Below, one piece after another: positions 1 through 6,575 of a DNA stretch of 16,217 nt. Under the pieces are notes generated by a model. That model did not search any database. It was not told the DNA's origin and saw only the letters and a program-made list of their open reading frames with translations. Position 1 is the stretch's first letter; every line of letters begins with the position of its first letter. The position numbers and the translations under genes were made by a program. The stretch lies in contig JBBDSC010000218.1 of the NCBI GenBank assembly GCA_040905145.1, positions 1-16,217 on the forward strand, written 5' to 3'. The stretch is from DATGMS01 sp040905145. Lineage in GTDB: Bacteria; Bacteroidota; Bacteroidia; Cytophagales; Cyclobacteriaceae.

Positions 1-120
1 TCCTTTCATAATACTGGGTTTATATAAATTAACGCACGCTTCACGGCGTACCGGAGAAACACAGAGTAGAGCTTTCCTTTCTCTGTGATTCCTCTGCGCG
101 CTGTGGTTAAAAATCAGCCG
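1..120. repeat. Intergenic tail with degenerate CTCTGTG repeats and a hairpin
   Basis: No gene is seen. CACAGAG at 60-66 and CTCTGTG at 81-87 form a perfect 7-bp inverted repeat with a 14-nt spacer. It is followed by two degenerate copies of the same word (CTCTGCG at 92-98, GCTGTGG at 100-106). Read on the minus strand, the hairpin lies just downstream of the cupin gene's stop and is followed by TTTCT, so it could act as that gene's terminator. The clustering of near-identical words looks more like a dispersed non-coding repeat. Both readings are inference. Confidence 0.4.
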
Positions 121-633
121 CTATTTTCTTTGAAAATCATCCTGAACCCTCACAATATCCTCCTCGTCAGATGGATTTTCAGTATCCGTATGCATCCATA
201 TTTCTGCTACTACGCCCCAATTGCCCAGACCTATTAACCGATGGCGCTCCCCTTGGGGCAGTTCAATGACTTCTCCCGATTTTAAATTTTGCAATGAACC
301 TTCCTCATCTGTGGAGCTGGTAATTATTCCACCCTCACCCCCTATCAATTTCCAAATCTCTGCTCTTCGGTGATGATATTGCCAAGACAACCGTTTGCCA
401 GGGCCTACCAGCAAAATTTTAGGACTAAGCTTATTCAGAAGCTGGGATCCGGAAAACTGCACACTGGAAAAAAATTGATCCCGGAATTTATTGATTTGGG
501 ATTCCTCCAATACAAAAAACCCTCCCCAAGGGCGGGTCTGATCCTCCTGTACCACACGGTATTGTTGAGACGCTAGCCAATTTCTGACCTGATCAAAAAT
601 CTCCGCTTTAGATAAAGTACTGTTGATGTTCAT
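121..633 (-). CDS. Mannose-6-phosphate isomerase-like cupin protein
   Basis: A 170-aa cytoplasmic single-cupin protein resembling the C-terminal isomerase domain of type II mannose-6-phosphate isomerases. Seen in the sequence: RPWG at residues 34-37, the first cupin motif around 79-100 with H87, H88 and E92 as likely metal ligands, and the second motif around 125-146 with PQGERHR giving H131. The C-terminal EEDIVRVQDDFQR is close to the EDDIIRFEDDYGR-type ending of this family. No GDP-mannose pyrophosphorylase domain is present, so it is the stand-alone form. About 30 N-terminal residues precede the RPWG start of the domain. Substrate is unproven: sugar-phosphate isomerisation for cell-surface glycan precursors is the family expectation, but such stand-alone cupins are often of unknown function. 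The start follows an AT-rich stretch without a strong Shine-Dalgarno. The gene stands alone with non-coding DNA on both sides. Confidence 0.8.
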   Translation of the reverse strand: MNINSTLSKAEIFDQVRNWLASQQYRVVQEDQTRPWGGFFVLEESQINKFRDQFFSSVQFSGSQLLNKLSPKILLVGPGKRLSWQYHHRRAEIWKLIGGEGGIITSSTDEEGSLQNLKSGEVIELPQGERHRLIGLGNWGVVAEIWMHTDTENPSDEEDIVRVQDDFQRK

Positions 634-1078
634 TTTATATAAAAATTAAAAATTGTAATAAAAACAATGTTAATGGCCATACTTCCAAACACCCTTAGAG
701 GTCAGCCAAAATCCGCCTCAAAATAATGAATTTCAAGAAGATCTAATAACGAATTTTCAATTTTGTTGACATCTGACGCAGAAGACCGCCCAGGCTTCAG
801 AAATCCAATTTTTGCGGCCTTTGCTTTTTTTCTTATTTTGCTACTATATAACTTTTAATTTTATTTTTTTGCGGCCTTAGCGCCTAATCTTTGCGTCCAT
901 TGCCTGTCCTCCGGAGGCGGGCGTGAAACTTTCTTTGTTATCGCTGGTAATGCCCGTTTGCCGGCAAAGAAAAAATCCTGCCATACCTATCAAATGATAA
1001 GCAGACAGGAAAATTACCGCACTAAAAATGACCTCAAAAGTCATTAAAACTGTGGCAAGAACGAAAAAATAAGGAATC
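634..1078. other. Non-coding gap with direct repeat and palindromes
   Basis: I see no convincing gene in these 445 bases. The left half is AT-rich. A 13-bp direct repeat, TTTTTGCGGCCTT, occurs at 809-821 and 866-878. The second copy runs into GCGCC and TTTGCGTCC words. To the right are a perfect palindrome CCTCCGGAGG (908-917) inside a longer imperfect one (902-922), and a perfect 12-bp palindrome TTTGCCGGCAAA (957-968). CGGGC (919-923) and GCCCG (952-956) form a further inverted pair. These GC-rich islands in AT-rich DNA look like dispersed intergenic repeat units, which is an inference. Confidence 0.5.
1027..1045 (-). terminator. Weak candidate terminator after the TPR lipoprotein gene
   Basis: Read on the minus strand, AATGAC and GTCATT form a 6-bp stem with a 7-nt loop, and the right arm continues into a run of five T in all (ATTTTTAG). 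It lies about 35 bases beyond the stop codon at 1079. The stem is short and AT-rich, so termination would be inefficient. Confidence 0.4.
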
Positions 1079-2890
1079 TTACCTGATAGCTTCCCTAAAT
1101 TCAGCTTTTTCTGTGAAATCTTGAAATTCGAGATCTGAAGCGGCCCTTTTCTTCAAAAACTCGTTATTCTGCACCGCCTTTTCCAAATTTTCGTATAGCG
1201 CAGGCTCATCACCGACCCTTGCCGCTAACAGGGCCAGGCCATAAAAGCCATAGCCATAATCTTTATTAACGATGGCACTTTCTTCAAAGGCATTCTGAGC
1301 ATTTCGGTAATCTTCAGCAAGCAAGAAAGCTAATCCCTTATTAAATAAGTTTATTTCATTTTCGGGGGCATTATTAAAATGCAGCCCAGCTAACTTGTAG
1401 TCACCGCTCAAAATACCGACCGCTCCCAGGGAAGCATCATTGGCTCTTTTCAAATCATCATTATCTTCCACCAAAGAGGAGGCTTTATAAAATGCTTCAT
1501 AAGCACTTTCGTTATCCCCTGTTAAAAGATAGGTGTGGCCCATATTATGAAAAGCATAAGCATTCTCCTCATCGGCAATGGCTTTTTCAAAAGAACTTTG
1601 AGCTTTTGTAATCAAATTATTTCTTTCTGCTCTATTGTTACTCCTGTTTGACTGGTTCAGATAGGCCACCCCCAAATTATTATAGGCCAAAGGACTGTCA
1701 TAAGTTGCTGCTTGTGCTTCATAAATAGCTACCTTTTCGCCCAAGCCAGGATTGATGGAAGCGGCATAAGCTAACTCCTCTTGGGTAAGGTCTTCCCCAC
1801 TTGCCGAACCACTCACGATCTGACTCGCCAAAAGAGATATTTCCATTTCCGATTTTTTTTCTTTGGTCGTTAGTATTTCGGTTTTTGCTATTCTTAACTG
1901 AGGGTATAAATCATTAAATACGGTCTTATAGGTAGGCAATTGTTGCATTTTATTTTCTTTTGCATCAAAATCCCCCTCACCATAAATAATGTTGTAATAT
2001 TCTTCCTTTTGGTCAGGAGTGATATTTTCATAAGAAGCCAAAAGTAACCTGAAATCTGACCAATCATCCACCACCGGTAAAATGATAAACTGAATCTGCT
2101 CTGATTCATCCCGATAATCATACTGTTGCATTTCTTCCCGATAGAACTTCTCAATAATCTCTGCCCTGTTTTTGGACAGATCCCTGTTTATCCGCTCGGA
2201 TCCTTCCGGGGAATGGGTACCTGTAATGGTCACCGTTTTCGTTACGTTCTCACTGGCAATAAAGGCTTTTAAAAATTTACCCCTTTCCGAATTCACTTCA
2301 CTGGGTCTCAACCTCGAGCTTCCCTGCTCAAAGAAGAATTCCACTTCTACTGGTTCCAACTCTTCCTGGTCATCATAACCATGATCCATATAATAGCCGA
2401 TGGGAGGGATCGCTTCATTTGTGGCAAATTGACCAATCCTAACAAGCCTGGGAGTGGTAATCACACCTTTGGTCAACACTGTTTGAGGCGTACTAAGGCT
2501 TTTTTCCGATCTTTTATGAGAGGCTATACCCACAATGCTCAACTCACCGGTGTTCATTTCTTCTCTATAGGGAAAAGAAAAAGAGGCCTGCTGTTCAGAT
2601 GAATCCCTTCTGTTGATCAAATCTCCATCAAAAGTCAGTGAATCTTCAAAAGGATAGGTATTTCCTGTATATTGAAATTCGGGAACCAGGGAATAGGTTA
2701 TATTTTTCTTCATCATTCTTGGCGGAAGCTGGGCGTTCACATCAAACTTTACAGAGTCCCCATGCAGTTCCAAAGGAGCGGGATCAACCACTATTTGTTG
2801 ATCAGCTGACTTTTTAATGACTGATTGCAGAGAACAGGAAGAAAATAACATCATGCCCCCCATTACAACCAGGATTTGTGATCGTTTCAT
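1079..2890 (-). CDS. OmpA-like and TPR domain lipoprotein
   Basis: A 603-aa predicted lipoprotein. The N-terminus is a short basic start, a hydrophobic stretch and the lipobox FSSC, giving the lipidated Cys19; the lack of a following retention signal I can recognise suggests outer-membrane attachment. Residues about 40-150 form a beta-rich region I do not recognise. Residues about 183-275 resemble an OmpA C-terminal domain: a VEFFFEQGSSRLRP strand-turn segment, then GTHSPEGSERINRDLSKNRAE, shown here only as the family's N..LS..RA pattern. The usual Asp of the HTD peptidoglycan-binding motif is Ser here, while the conserved Arg (R242) is kept. Residues about 400-600 contain several tetratricopeptide repeats (for example AYNNLGVAYLNQ, AFHNMGHTYLLTGD, LFNKGLAFLLAEDY). 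It may link envelope complexes to the cell wall or scaffold protein assembly; the specific role is unknown. It is transcribed alone and is divergent from the PspC gene 80 bases away. Confidence 0.8.
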   Translation of the reverse strand: MKRSQILVVMGGMMLFSSCSLQSVIKKSADQQIVVDPAPLELHGDSVKFDVNAQLPPRMMKKNITYSLVPEFQYTGNTYPFEDSLTFDGDLINRRDSSEQQASFSFPYREEMNTGELSIVGIASHKRSEKSLSTPQTVLTKGVITTPRLVRIGQFATNEAIPPIGYYMDHGYDDQEELEPVEVEFFFEQGSSRLRPSEVNSERGKFLKAFIASENVTKTVTITGTHSPEGSERINRDLSKNRAEIIEKFYREEMQQYDYRDESEQIQFIILPVVDDWSDFRLLLASYENITPDQKEEYYNIIYGEGDFDAKENKMQQLPTYKTVFNDLYPQLRIAKTEILTTKEKKSEMEISLLASQIVSGSASGEDLTQEELAYAASINPGLGEKVAIYEAQAATYDSPLAYNNLGVAYLNQSNRSNNRAERNNLITKAQSSFEKAIADEENAYAFHNMGHTYLLTGDNESAYEAFYKASSLVEDNDDLKRANDASLGAVGILSGDYKLAGLHFNNAPENEINLFNKGLAFLLAEDYRNAQNAFEESAIVNKDYGYGFYGLALLAARVGDEPALYENLEKAVQNNEFLKKRAASDLEFQDFTEKAEFREAIR

Positions 2891-2970
2891 AAAACAATAT
2901 GTTTGATTGGTATATTATTAATTTTCATTTTTTTTCTGTACTTTTATTCCCTTTATAAAATCTGAACAAA

Positions 2971-3189
2971 ATGGAAAGGCTTAAATTATACTTTCAAGAC
3001 AGCGCTTTTGGCGTCTGTTCTAGATTGGGCGAAAAACTTAATTTTCCTATAGACAGCATTCGACTGTTCTTCATCTACTCTTCTTTTATTACACTTGGAT
3101 CCCCTATCATCATTTATGTTTCCCTTGCCATGATGATGAAAATAAGGAAGTACCTTAGAAAGATGAACAATCCTATTTTGTTCGATTGA
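2971..3189 (+). CDS. Single PspC-domain inner-membrane protein
   Basis: A 72-aa protein covering almost exactly one PspC domain. Residues 1-30 contain the family's amphipathic lead-in (AFGVCSRLGEKLNFPIDSIR), followed by a hydrophobic segment at about 31-55 (LFFIYSSFITLGSPIIIYVSLA) that would form a membrane hairpin or single helix, then a basic tail KIRKYLRK facing the cytoplasm. PspC proteins sense or respond to membrane stress in the phage-shock system of Gammaproteobacteria; small stand-alone PspC proteins are common in Bacteroidota and mostly uncharacterised, so a stress role here is inference. No PspA, PspB or PspF gene is nearby. It is divergent from the TPR lipoprotein gene. Its stop codon directly abuts the last base of the converging glycosyltransferase gene, with no gap. 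Confidence 0.8.
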   Translation: MERLKLYFQDSAFGVCSRLGEKLNFPIDSIRLFFIYSSFITLGSPIIIYVSLAMMMKIRKYLRKMNNPILFD

Positions 3190-4197
3190 TTAAATTTCGG
3201 AAAATGTCCTTTTCTTCTTCAAGTAATAAGTGATGACAATTGAAAAGACTTTTTTTCCCTGATCCTCCCTTGTCAATTTTGATGCCAAAAGGCTGGTCTT
3301 TTTCACTGAAGTTTTTAATTCCAAAAAATCAAGGTATGCACGGTATACTGCCTTGCCATGGGCAAAGCCTTCGGTAAAGGAAAAACGCAGCAACGCAACA
3401 AAATCAAAGAGTAAACGGATAATCAAAACTTTAAGAAAAGCAGCTTTGGAAAGATTTTTATACAGCATCAATAGGTTGTTCCTGAAATTCAGGTAGGTCT
3501 TTATCGGGCTATTACGCGAAAGTGTTCCCCCGTTCACATGATACACTGCCACTCCCCCATTGTAAAAAATTTTTTTCCCTAACAATCTCAATCTCCAGCA
3601 AAGATCTATTTCTTCCATATGGGCAAAAAAAACTTTATCAAAGCCTCCGGCTTGGTGAAAATCCAAAGCCCTTATAAATAAGCATGCCCCTGATGCCCAA
3701 TCTACTGGAATATGATCATCATACTGATGATCATCCTTTTCGGTATGGTTAAAAATTCTCCCCCTGCAGTAGGGGTATCCTAAATGATCCAAAAAACCTC
3801 CTCCTGCACCCGCATGATCAAAATAACCTTGCTGTTGATAAGATAGAATTTTGGGTTGTGCCGCTACAATATGAGGATTTAAATCCAGCCAATTGATCAT
3901 ATTTTTATCCCAATCTTCAGTGACCTGAATATCGGAATTCAACAGGATATAATAGTCGTAATTTCCCCACAAACGGTCCAGGGCAAGATTATAACCTTGA
4001 CTAAATCCATAATTGGATTCGAGTAGGATTTTAGTGAGGCGGGGATAATTTTCATTCAAAAAGGAGATGGAGTCATCTGTACTCCCATTATCAGCCACAA
4101 TGACTTCATAATTACTAAATTTAACCACATCAGGAAGGAACTTTCTAAGCATATCCTCCCCATTATAATTTAATATGACTATTGCAGCTTTTTGCAT
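3190..4197 (-). CDS. Glycosyltransferase family 2 (rhamnosyltransferase-like)
   Basis: A 335-aa inverting GT-A glycosyltransferase that would transfer a sugar from a nucleotide donor onto a glycan or lipid acceptor at the cytoplasmic face of the membrane. Visible motifs: the N-terminal VILNYNGED nucleotide-binding start (7-15), VIVADNGSTDDS (32-43), the metal-binding LLNSD with D89, the acceptor-side WASGACLFIR (167-176), and the ED-type catalytic MEEIDLCWRLRLLGKK (194-209). This pattern is typical of the WbbL/dTDP-rhamnosyltransferase-like branch, though the donor sugar cannot be read from sequence. Residues about 250-275 are hydrophobic and may associate with the membrane. Its ATG overlaps the ybaB stop codon by one base (TAATG), which implies translational coupling and co-transcription with ybaB. 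No other polysaccharide gene is adjacent, so the target glycan is unknown. Confidence 0.88.
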   Translation of the reverse strand: MQKAAIVILNYNGEDMLRKFLPDVVKFSNYEVIVADNGSTDDSISFLNENYPRLTKILLESNYGFSQGYNLALDRLWGNYDYYILLNSDIQVTEDWDKNMINWLDLNPHIVAAQPKILSYQQQGYFDHAGAGGGFLDHLGYPYCRGRIFNHTEKDDHQYDDHIPVDWASGACLFIRALDFHQAGGFDKVFFAHMEEIDLCWRLRLLGKKIFYNGGVAVYHVNGGTLSRNSPIKTYLNFRNNLLMLYKNLSKAAFLKVLIIRLLFDFVALLRFSFTEGFAHGKAVYRAYLDFLELKTSVKKTSLLASKLTREDQGKKVFSIVITYYLKKKRTFSEI

Positions 4198-4529
4198 TAA
4201 AACATATTCCCCAGATCCATCCCCGGTATATTAGGCATCATGCCTTCAGTGGCCTTTTTCATTTCTTCCTTTATTTTTTGATCAATATCCTCGTAAGCCT
4301 TATTGGTGGCTGCCACTATAAGATCTTTAAGCATATCCTTATCCTCCGGATTTACCAAGCTTTCATCTATTTCTATGTCCACCACTCTTCTGTGCCCGTT
4401 GACTTTGACTTTTACCATCCCAGCTCCTGATTCAGCCTCTGTAGTTAGGTGAACCAATTGCTCCTGCTTTTCTTTTATCTTCGCCTGGGCCTCTTTCATC
4501 TTCGACATGATACTCATTATATCAAACAT
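4197..4529 (-). CDS. ybaB: YbaB/EbfC family nucleoid-associated protein
   Basis: A 110-aa protein of the YbaB/EbfC family, small dimeric DNA-binding proteins associated with the nucleoid. Length is normal for the family. Seen: an N-terminal helix with the characteristic MxxMKEAQAKIKEKQEQL heptad-like pattern (8-25), the signature segment TTEAESGAGMVKVKVNGHRR as short pieces at 29-48, the conserved VVDIEIDESL strand (49-58) and a C-terminal helix LKDLIVAATNKAYEDI (67-82) ending in a Met/Gly/Pro-rich tail. In many bacteria ybaB is paired with dnaX and recR; here it sits between hisS and a glycosyltransferase, so it is outside that classical context. It has its own candidate promoter in the 80-base space after hisS. 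Confidence 0.93.
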   Translation of the reverse strand: MFDIMSIMSKMKEAQAKIKEKQEQLVHLTTEAESGAGMVKVKVNGHRRVVDIEIDESLVNPEDKDMLKDLIVAATNKAYEDIDQKIKEEMKKATEGMMPNIPGMDLGNMF

Positions 4530-4551
4530 ATCTCTCTTTCTTTATTTTGTA

Positions 4552-4559
4552 CAAATATA
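4552..4559 (-). promoter_or_regulatory. Candidate Bacteroidota -7 promoter element for ybaB
   Basis: Minus-strand TATATTTG matches TAnnTTTG exactly and lies 22 bases upstream of the ybaB ATG, in the short hisS-ybaB gap. It implies a leader of roughly 15-20 nt with an A/G-rich ribosome site (AAAGAAAGAGAG). A TTTG lies further upstream but at shorter spacing than usual for the -33 element, so the -33 part is not supported. Confidence 0.5.
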
Positions 4560-4609
4560 ATTGATTTATAATCAAACAGCAGCTATAACTCAGGTTTCCA
4601 TTCAACCTC

Positions 4610-5986
4610 TCACTCTTCTTGAAGAAGTATCTCCAAGATTTCTTCCATGGTTATCATTTGCTGTTCGCCGGTTTTCATATTTTTAAGGGTGATTTTTTGT
4701 TGGGCAATTTCATCAGGGCCTATCATGAGAACGAATGGAATGTTCTTTTTATCCGCATAATTGAATTGTTTTTTGAGCTTTGCTTCTTCGGGATATATTT
4801 CTGCTGCAATACCATGTTCCCTCAACCTGCTTAGGAACTTTAGCCCATATTTCATCCCCACCATGTCCCAATAACCGATCATGGCTTGAGTACCCTCCAT
4901 CTGCTCGACCGGAAAAAGATTCAATTCCTCTAAAACATCATAGATCCGGTCCACTCCAAAAGAAAAACCAACTCCTGGAACATCATCTAATCCAAATACC
5001 CCGGTCAGATTATCATATCTCCCTCCCCCGGCTATGGAGCCAATGCTCACCTTGTTTGCCTTAACTTCAAATATGGCTCCCGTATAATAGGATAAGCCCC
5101 TTGCCAAAACCACATCAAAATCCACATGGTCCTCTGGTTCTCCAAAACCCGAGAGGATTTGAAATACTTCTTTCAATTCGCCCAAACCTTGCAACCCAAT
5201 TTTGCTGCCCGCTAAAAACGTCTCTAAAAACTTTATTTTTTCCTTATTGTCAACTTGAAGGGAAATGATGGGGAAGAGCTTTTGGATGGCTGTATCTGTA
5301 AAGCCCCTTTGCCCTAATTCCTCCTGGACCTTATCCCAACCGATTTTATCCAGTTTGTCTATCGCAACACAAAGATCACCTTCCTTGCCTGGCTCACCGA
5401 TTACCTCCGATATCCCCGTCAAAATTTTCCTGTTGTTTATTTTTATGCTGTAATCATTTAATTCCAATTTGGAAAAAACCCTTCTGATCATCAGTAAAAT
5501 TTCAGCCTCACAGATCAAACTGTCGGTTCCTACCACATCGGCATCGCATTGATAGAACTCCCTGTACCTTCCCCTTTGTGGCCGGTCAGCCCGCCAGACC
5601 GGCTGGATTTGAAAACGCTTAAATGGAAAAGTTATTTCATTCCTGTTCATCACCACATAACGGGCAAAGGGTACAGTCAGATCATAGCGTAGGCCTTTTT
5701 CCGCCACTTTGGGAAGGACTTTGTTACTACCGGCTTCTATATCCCTTGACATTACTCTTTTGAGAAAATCCCCACTGTTCAAAACTTTAAACAAAAGCTG
5801 GTCCCCCTCCTCTCCGTACTTTCCTGTAAGTGTGGACAGGTTTTCCATCGCGGGGGTCTCCAGCTGCTGATAGCCAAAAAGCCTAAATGTCTCTTTAATG
5901 GTATCAAAAATATAATTTCTCCTGGCCATCTGTAAAGGGCCAAAATCCCTTGTGCCTTTGGGTATAGTTGTTTTGGGAATGCTCAT
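4610..5986 (-). CDS. hisS: Histidine--tRNA ligase
   Basis: Class IIa aminoacyl-tRNA synthetase of 458 aa that charges tRNA-His with histidine in the cytoplasm. Motifs seen: the family N-terminus PKGTRDFGP (9-17); motif 1 around 35-60 (GYQQLETPAMEN); the YDLTVPFARY stretch (101-110); motif 2 RFQIQPVWRADRPQRGRY (124-141) followed by EFYQCDAD; histidine-specific motif LARGLSYYTG (294-303, with R295); AGGGRYD (319-325); and motif 3 GVGFSFGVDRI (338-348). The C-terminal anticodon-binding domain covers about 365-458 (including EAKLKKQFNYADKKNIPFVL). Length is normal for the bacterial/Bacteroidota enzyme and no key residue is missing. It is the first gene of a minus-strand cluster with ybaB and a glycosyltransferase, with an upstream -7 element 17 bases before the start. 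Confidence 0.97.
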   Translation of the reverse strand: MSIPKTTIPKGTRDFGPLQMARRNYIFDTIKETFRLFGYQQLETPAMENLSTLTGKYGEEGDQLLFKVLNSGDFLKRVMSRDIEAGSNKVLPKVAEKGLRYDLTVPFARYVVMNRNEITFPFKRFQIQPVWRADRPQRGRYREFYQCDADVVGTDSLICEAEILLMIRRVFSKLELNDYSIKINNRKILTGISEVIGEPGKEGDLCVAIDKLDKIGWDKVQEELGQRGFTDTAIQKLFPIISLQVDNKEKIKFLETFLAGSKIGLQGLGELKEVFQILSGFGEPEDHVDFDVVLARGLSYYTGAIFEVKANKVSIGSIAGGGRYDNLTGVFGLDDVPGVGFSFGVDRIYDVLEELNLFPVEQMEGTQAMIGYWDMVGMKYGLKFLSRLREHGIAAEIYPEEAKLKKQFNYADKKNIPFVLMIGPDEIAQQKITLKNMKTGEQQMITMEEILEILLQEE

Positions 5987-6002
5987 CTGCTTGAATTTTG
6001 CC

Positions 6003-6010
6003 CAAAGTTA
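6003..6010 (-). promoter_or_regulatory. Candidate Bacteroidota -7 promoter element for hisS
   Basis: Minus-strand TAACTTTG matches TAnnTTTG exactly, 16 bases between it and the hisS ATG. The leader would be short (roughly 10-13 nt). No clear -33 TTG at standard spacing, so support rests on the -7 match and position only. Confidence 0.45.
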
Positions 6011-6079
6011 TAAAAAATGGATTGATTAAGAAATGTGAGGACAGGATCGAAGTTGGAAGAAAATCATGAATTATGAGTT

Positions 6080-6107
6080 AAGAATTAAGAACCAAGAACC
6101 AAGAATG
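6080..6107 (+). repeat. Heptanucleotide tandem repeat AAGAACC (four units)
   Basis: Four consecutive 7-mers: AAGAATT, AAGAACC, AAGAACC, AAGAATG. A spurious ORF through it would read NQEPR-like repeats. The complementary word is tandemly repeated at 7126-7160, so the two tracts face each other across about 1 kb containing two genes. Confidence 0.8.
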
Positions 6108-6208
6108 AAGGATATAGGGATGGGGAGACTTTGGGATTTAGCAAGGTCAACTAAATTCAGGAGGGACACTGAGGAAGGGTGTTTTCTTTATTGGTATCTA
6201 AAATCCGC

Positions 6209-6282
6209 AAGTCATCGCATGATTCGTTTGAAAGAATCCAATAAATTATAACACTTCATCAGATAAGTCATGCGATGACTTA
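6209..6282. repeat. REP-like inverted pair of small hairpins
   Basis: AAGTCATCGCATGA (6209-6222) and its exact reverse complement TCATGCGATGACTT (6268-6281) form a 14-bp perfect inverted repeat separated by 45 bases. Each arm is also part of a small hairpin of its own: the right copy is AAGTCAT-GCG-ATGACTT (perfect 7-bp stem, 3-nt loop, from 6265/6266), the left is the imperfect counterpart with loop CGC. A further GATTC/GAATC pair (6221-6225, 6234-6238) lies inside. The design matches the BIME arrangement of REP sequences (two palindromic units in opposite orientation). Family membership is inference. Confidence 0.65.
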
Positions 6283-6330
6283 AACAATGATATTATTTAA
6301 AACTTATTATTCAATTTCAATAAAAAATTT

Positions 6331-6338
6331 TACCTTTG
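6331..6338 (+). promoter_or_regulatory. Candidate Bacteroidota -7 promoter for the small basic protein
   Basis: TACCTTTG matches TAnnTTTG exactly and is followed by C, as in many Bacteroidota promoters. It lies 32 bases before the ATG at 6371, leaving a leader of about 25 nt. This placement supports 6371, rather than the upstream ATG at 6287, as the true start, because the upstream ATG precedes the promoter. Confidence 0.6.
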
Positions 6339-6370
6339 CCCTTTATTTGAATCATAAAACAGAAAGAAAG

Positions 6371-6514
6371 ATGGCTGTTACTACTTTAAAAAGAAAGTTA
6401 AAAAGAAAAAGACAATCCCAGAACACCCGGGTGATTAAAATCAAACAATTGAGTGCCCAGCCTGTAATCAAAAATGTTGATGTGGAAGAATTAAAGAAGA
6501 ATTTCAAAAAATAA
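6371..6514 (+). CDS. Small strongly basic protein, 47 aa, function unknown
   Basis: The reading frame is open from 6287, but the preferred start is the ATG at 6371: it follows an A/G-rich ribosome site (AGAAAGAAAG), the -7 promoter element lies upstream of it, and the 28 extra residues otherwise encoded are AT-rich non-protein-like sequence. The 47-aa product begins MAVTTLKRKLKRKRQSQ and is dense in Lys and Arg over the first 30 residues, then has PVIKNVDVEELKKNFKK at the C-terminus. It has no signal peptide or membrane segment. The basic, short composition suggests nucleic-acid or ribosome association, but this is inference and I do not recognise the family. It is followed by a bidirectional terminator shared with the converging phosphoesterase gene. 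Confidence 0.7.
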   Translation: MAVTTLKRKLKRKRQSQNTRVIKIKQLSAQPVIKNVDVEELKKNFKK

Positions 6515-6540
6515 TACTTCTTTTGCCTTGATCAAGATAT

Positions 6541-6575
6541 AAAAATGGCCAGGAAATATCCATGGCCCTTTTTAT
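6541..6575 (+). terminator. Bidirectional terminator between small basic protein and phosphoesterase genes
   Basis: AAAAA-T-GGCC at 6541-6550 pairs with GGCC-C-TTTTT at 6564-6573; an inner GGA/TCC helix with loop AATA fills the interior. There is one mismatch next to GGCC. An A-run precedes and a T-run follows, so it can work on both strands. The phosphoesterase stop codon (6572-6574) sits in the T-run. Confidence 0.6.

Noticed and set aside
813..968. CRISPR array or attachment site from the repeats in this gap
   Set aside because: There are only two direct copies and no regular spacers, cas genes, integrase or tRNA gene.
2891..2970. Promoters in the PspC / TPR lipoprotein divergent gap
   Set aside because: TACTTTTA on the plus strand misses the final G of TAnnTTTG and no -33 element is at the right distance; the evidence is too weak to list.
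6066..6251. 61-aa plus-strand ORF starting MNYELRIKNQEPR
   Set aside because: It is the translation of the heptad repeat tract followed by non-protein-like sequence, with no ribosome site or promoter.
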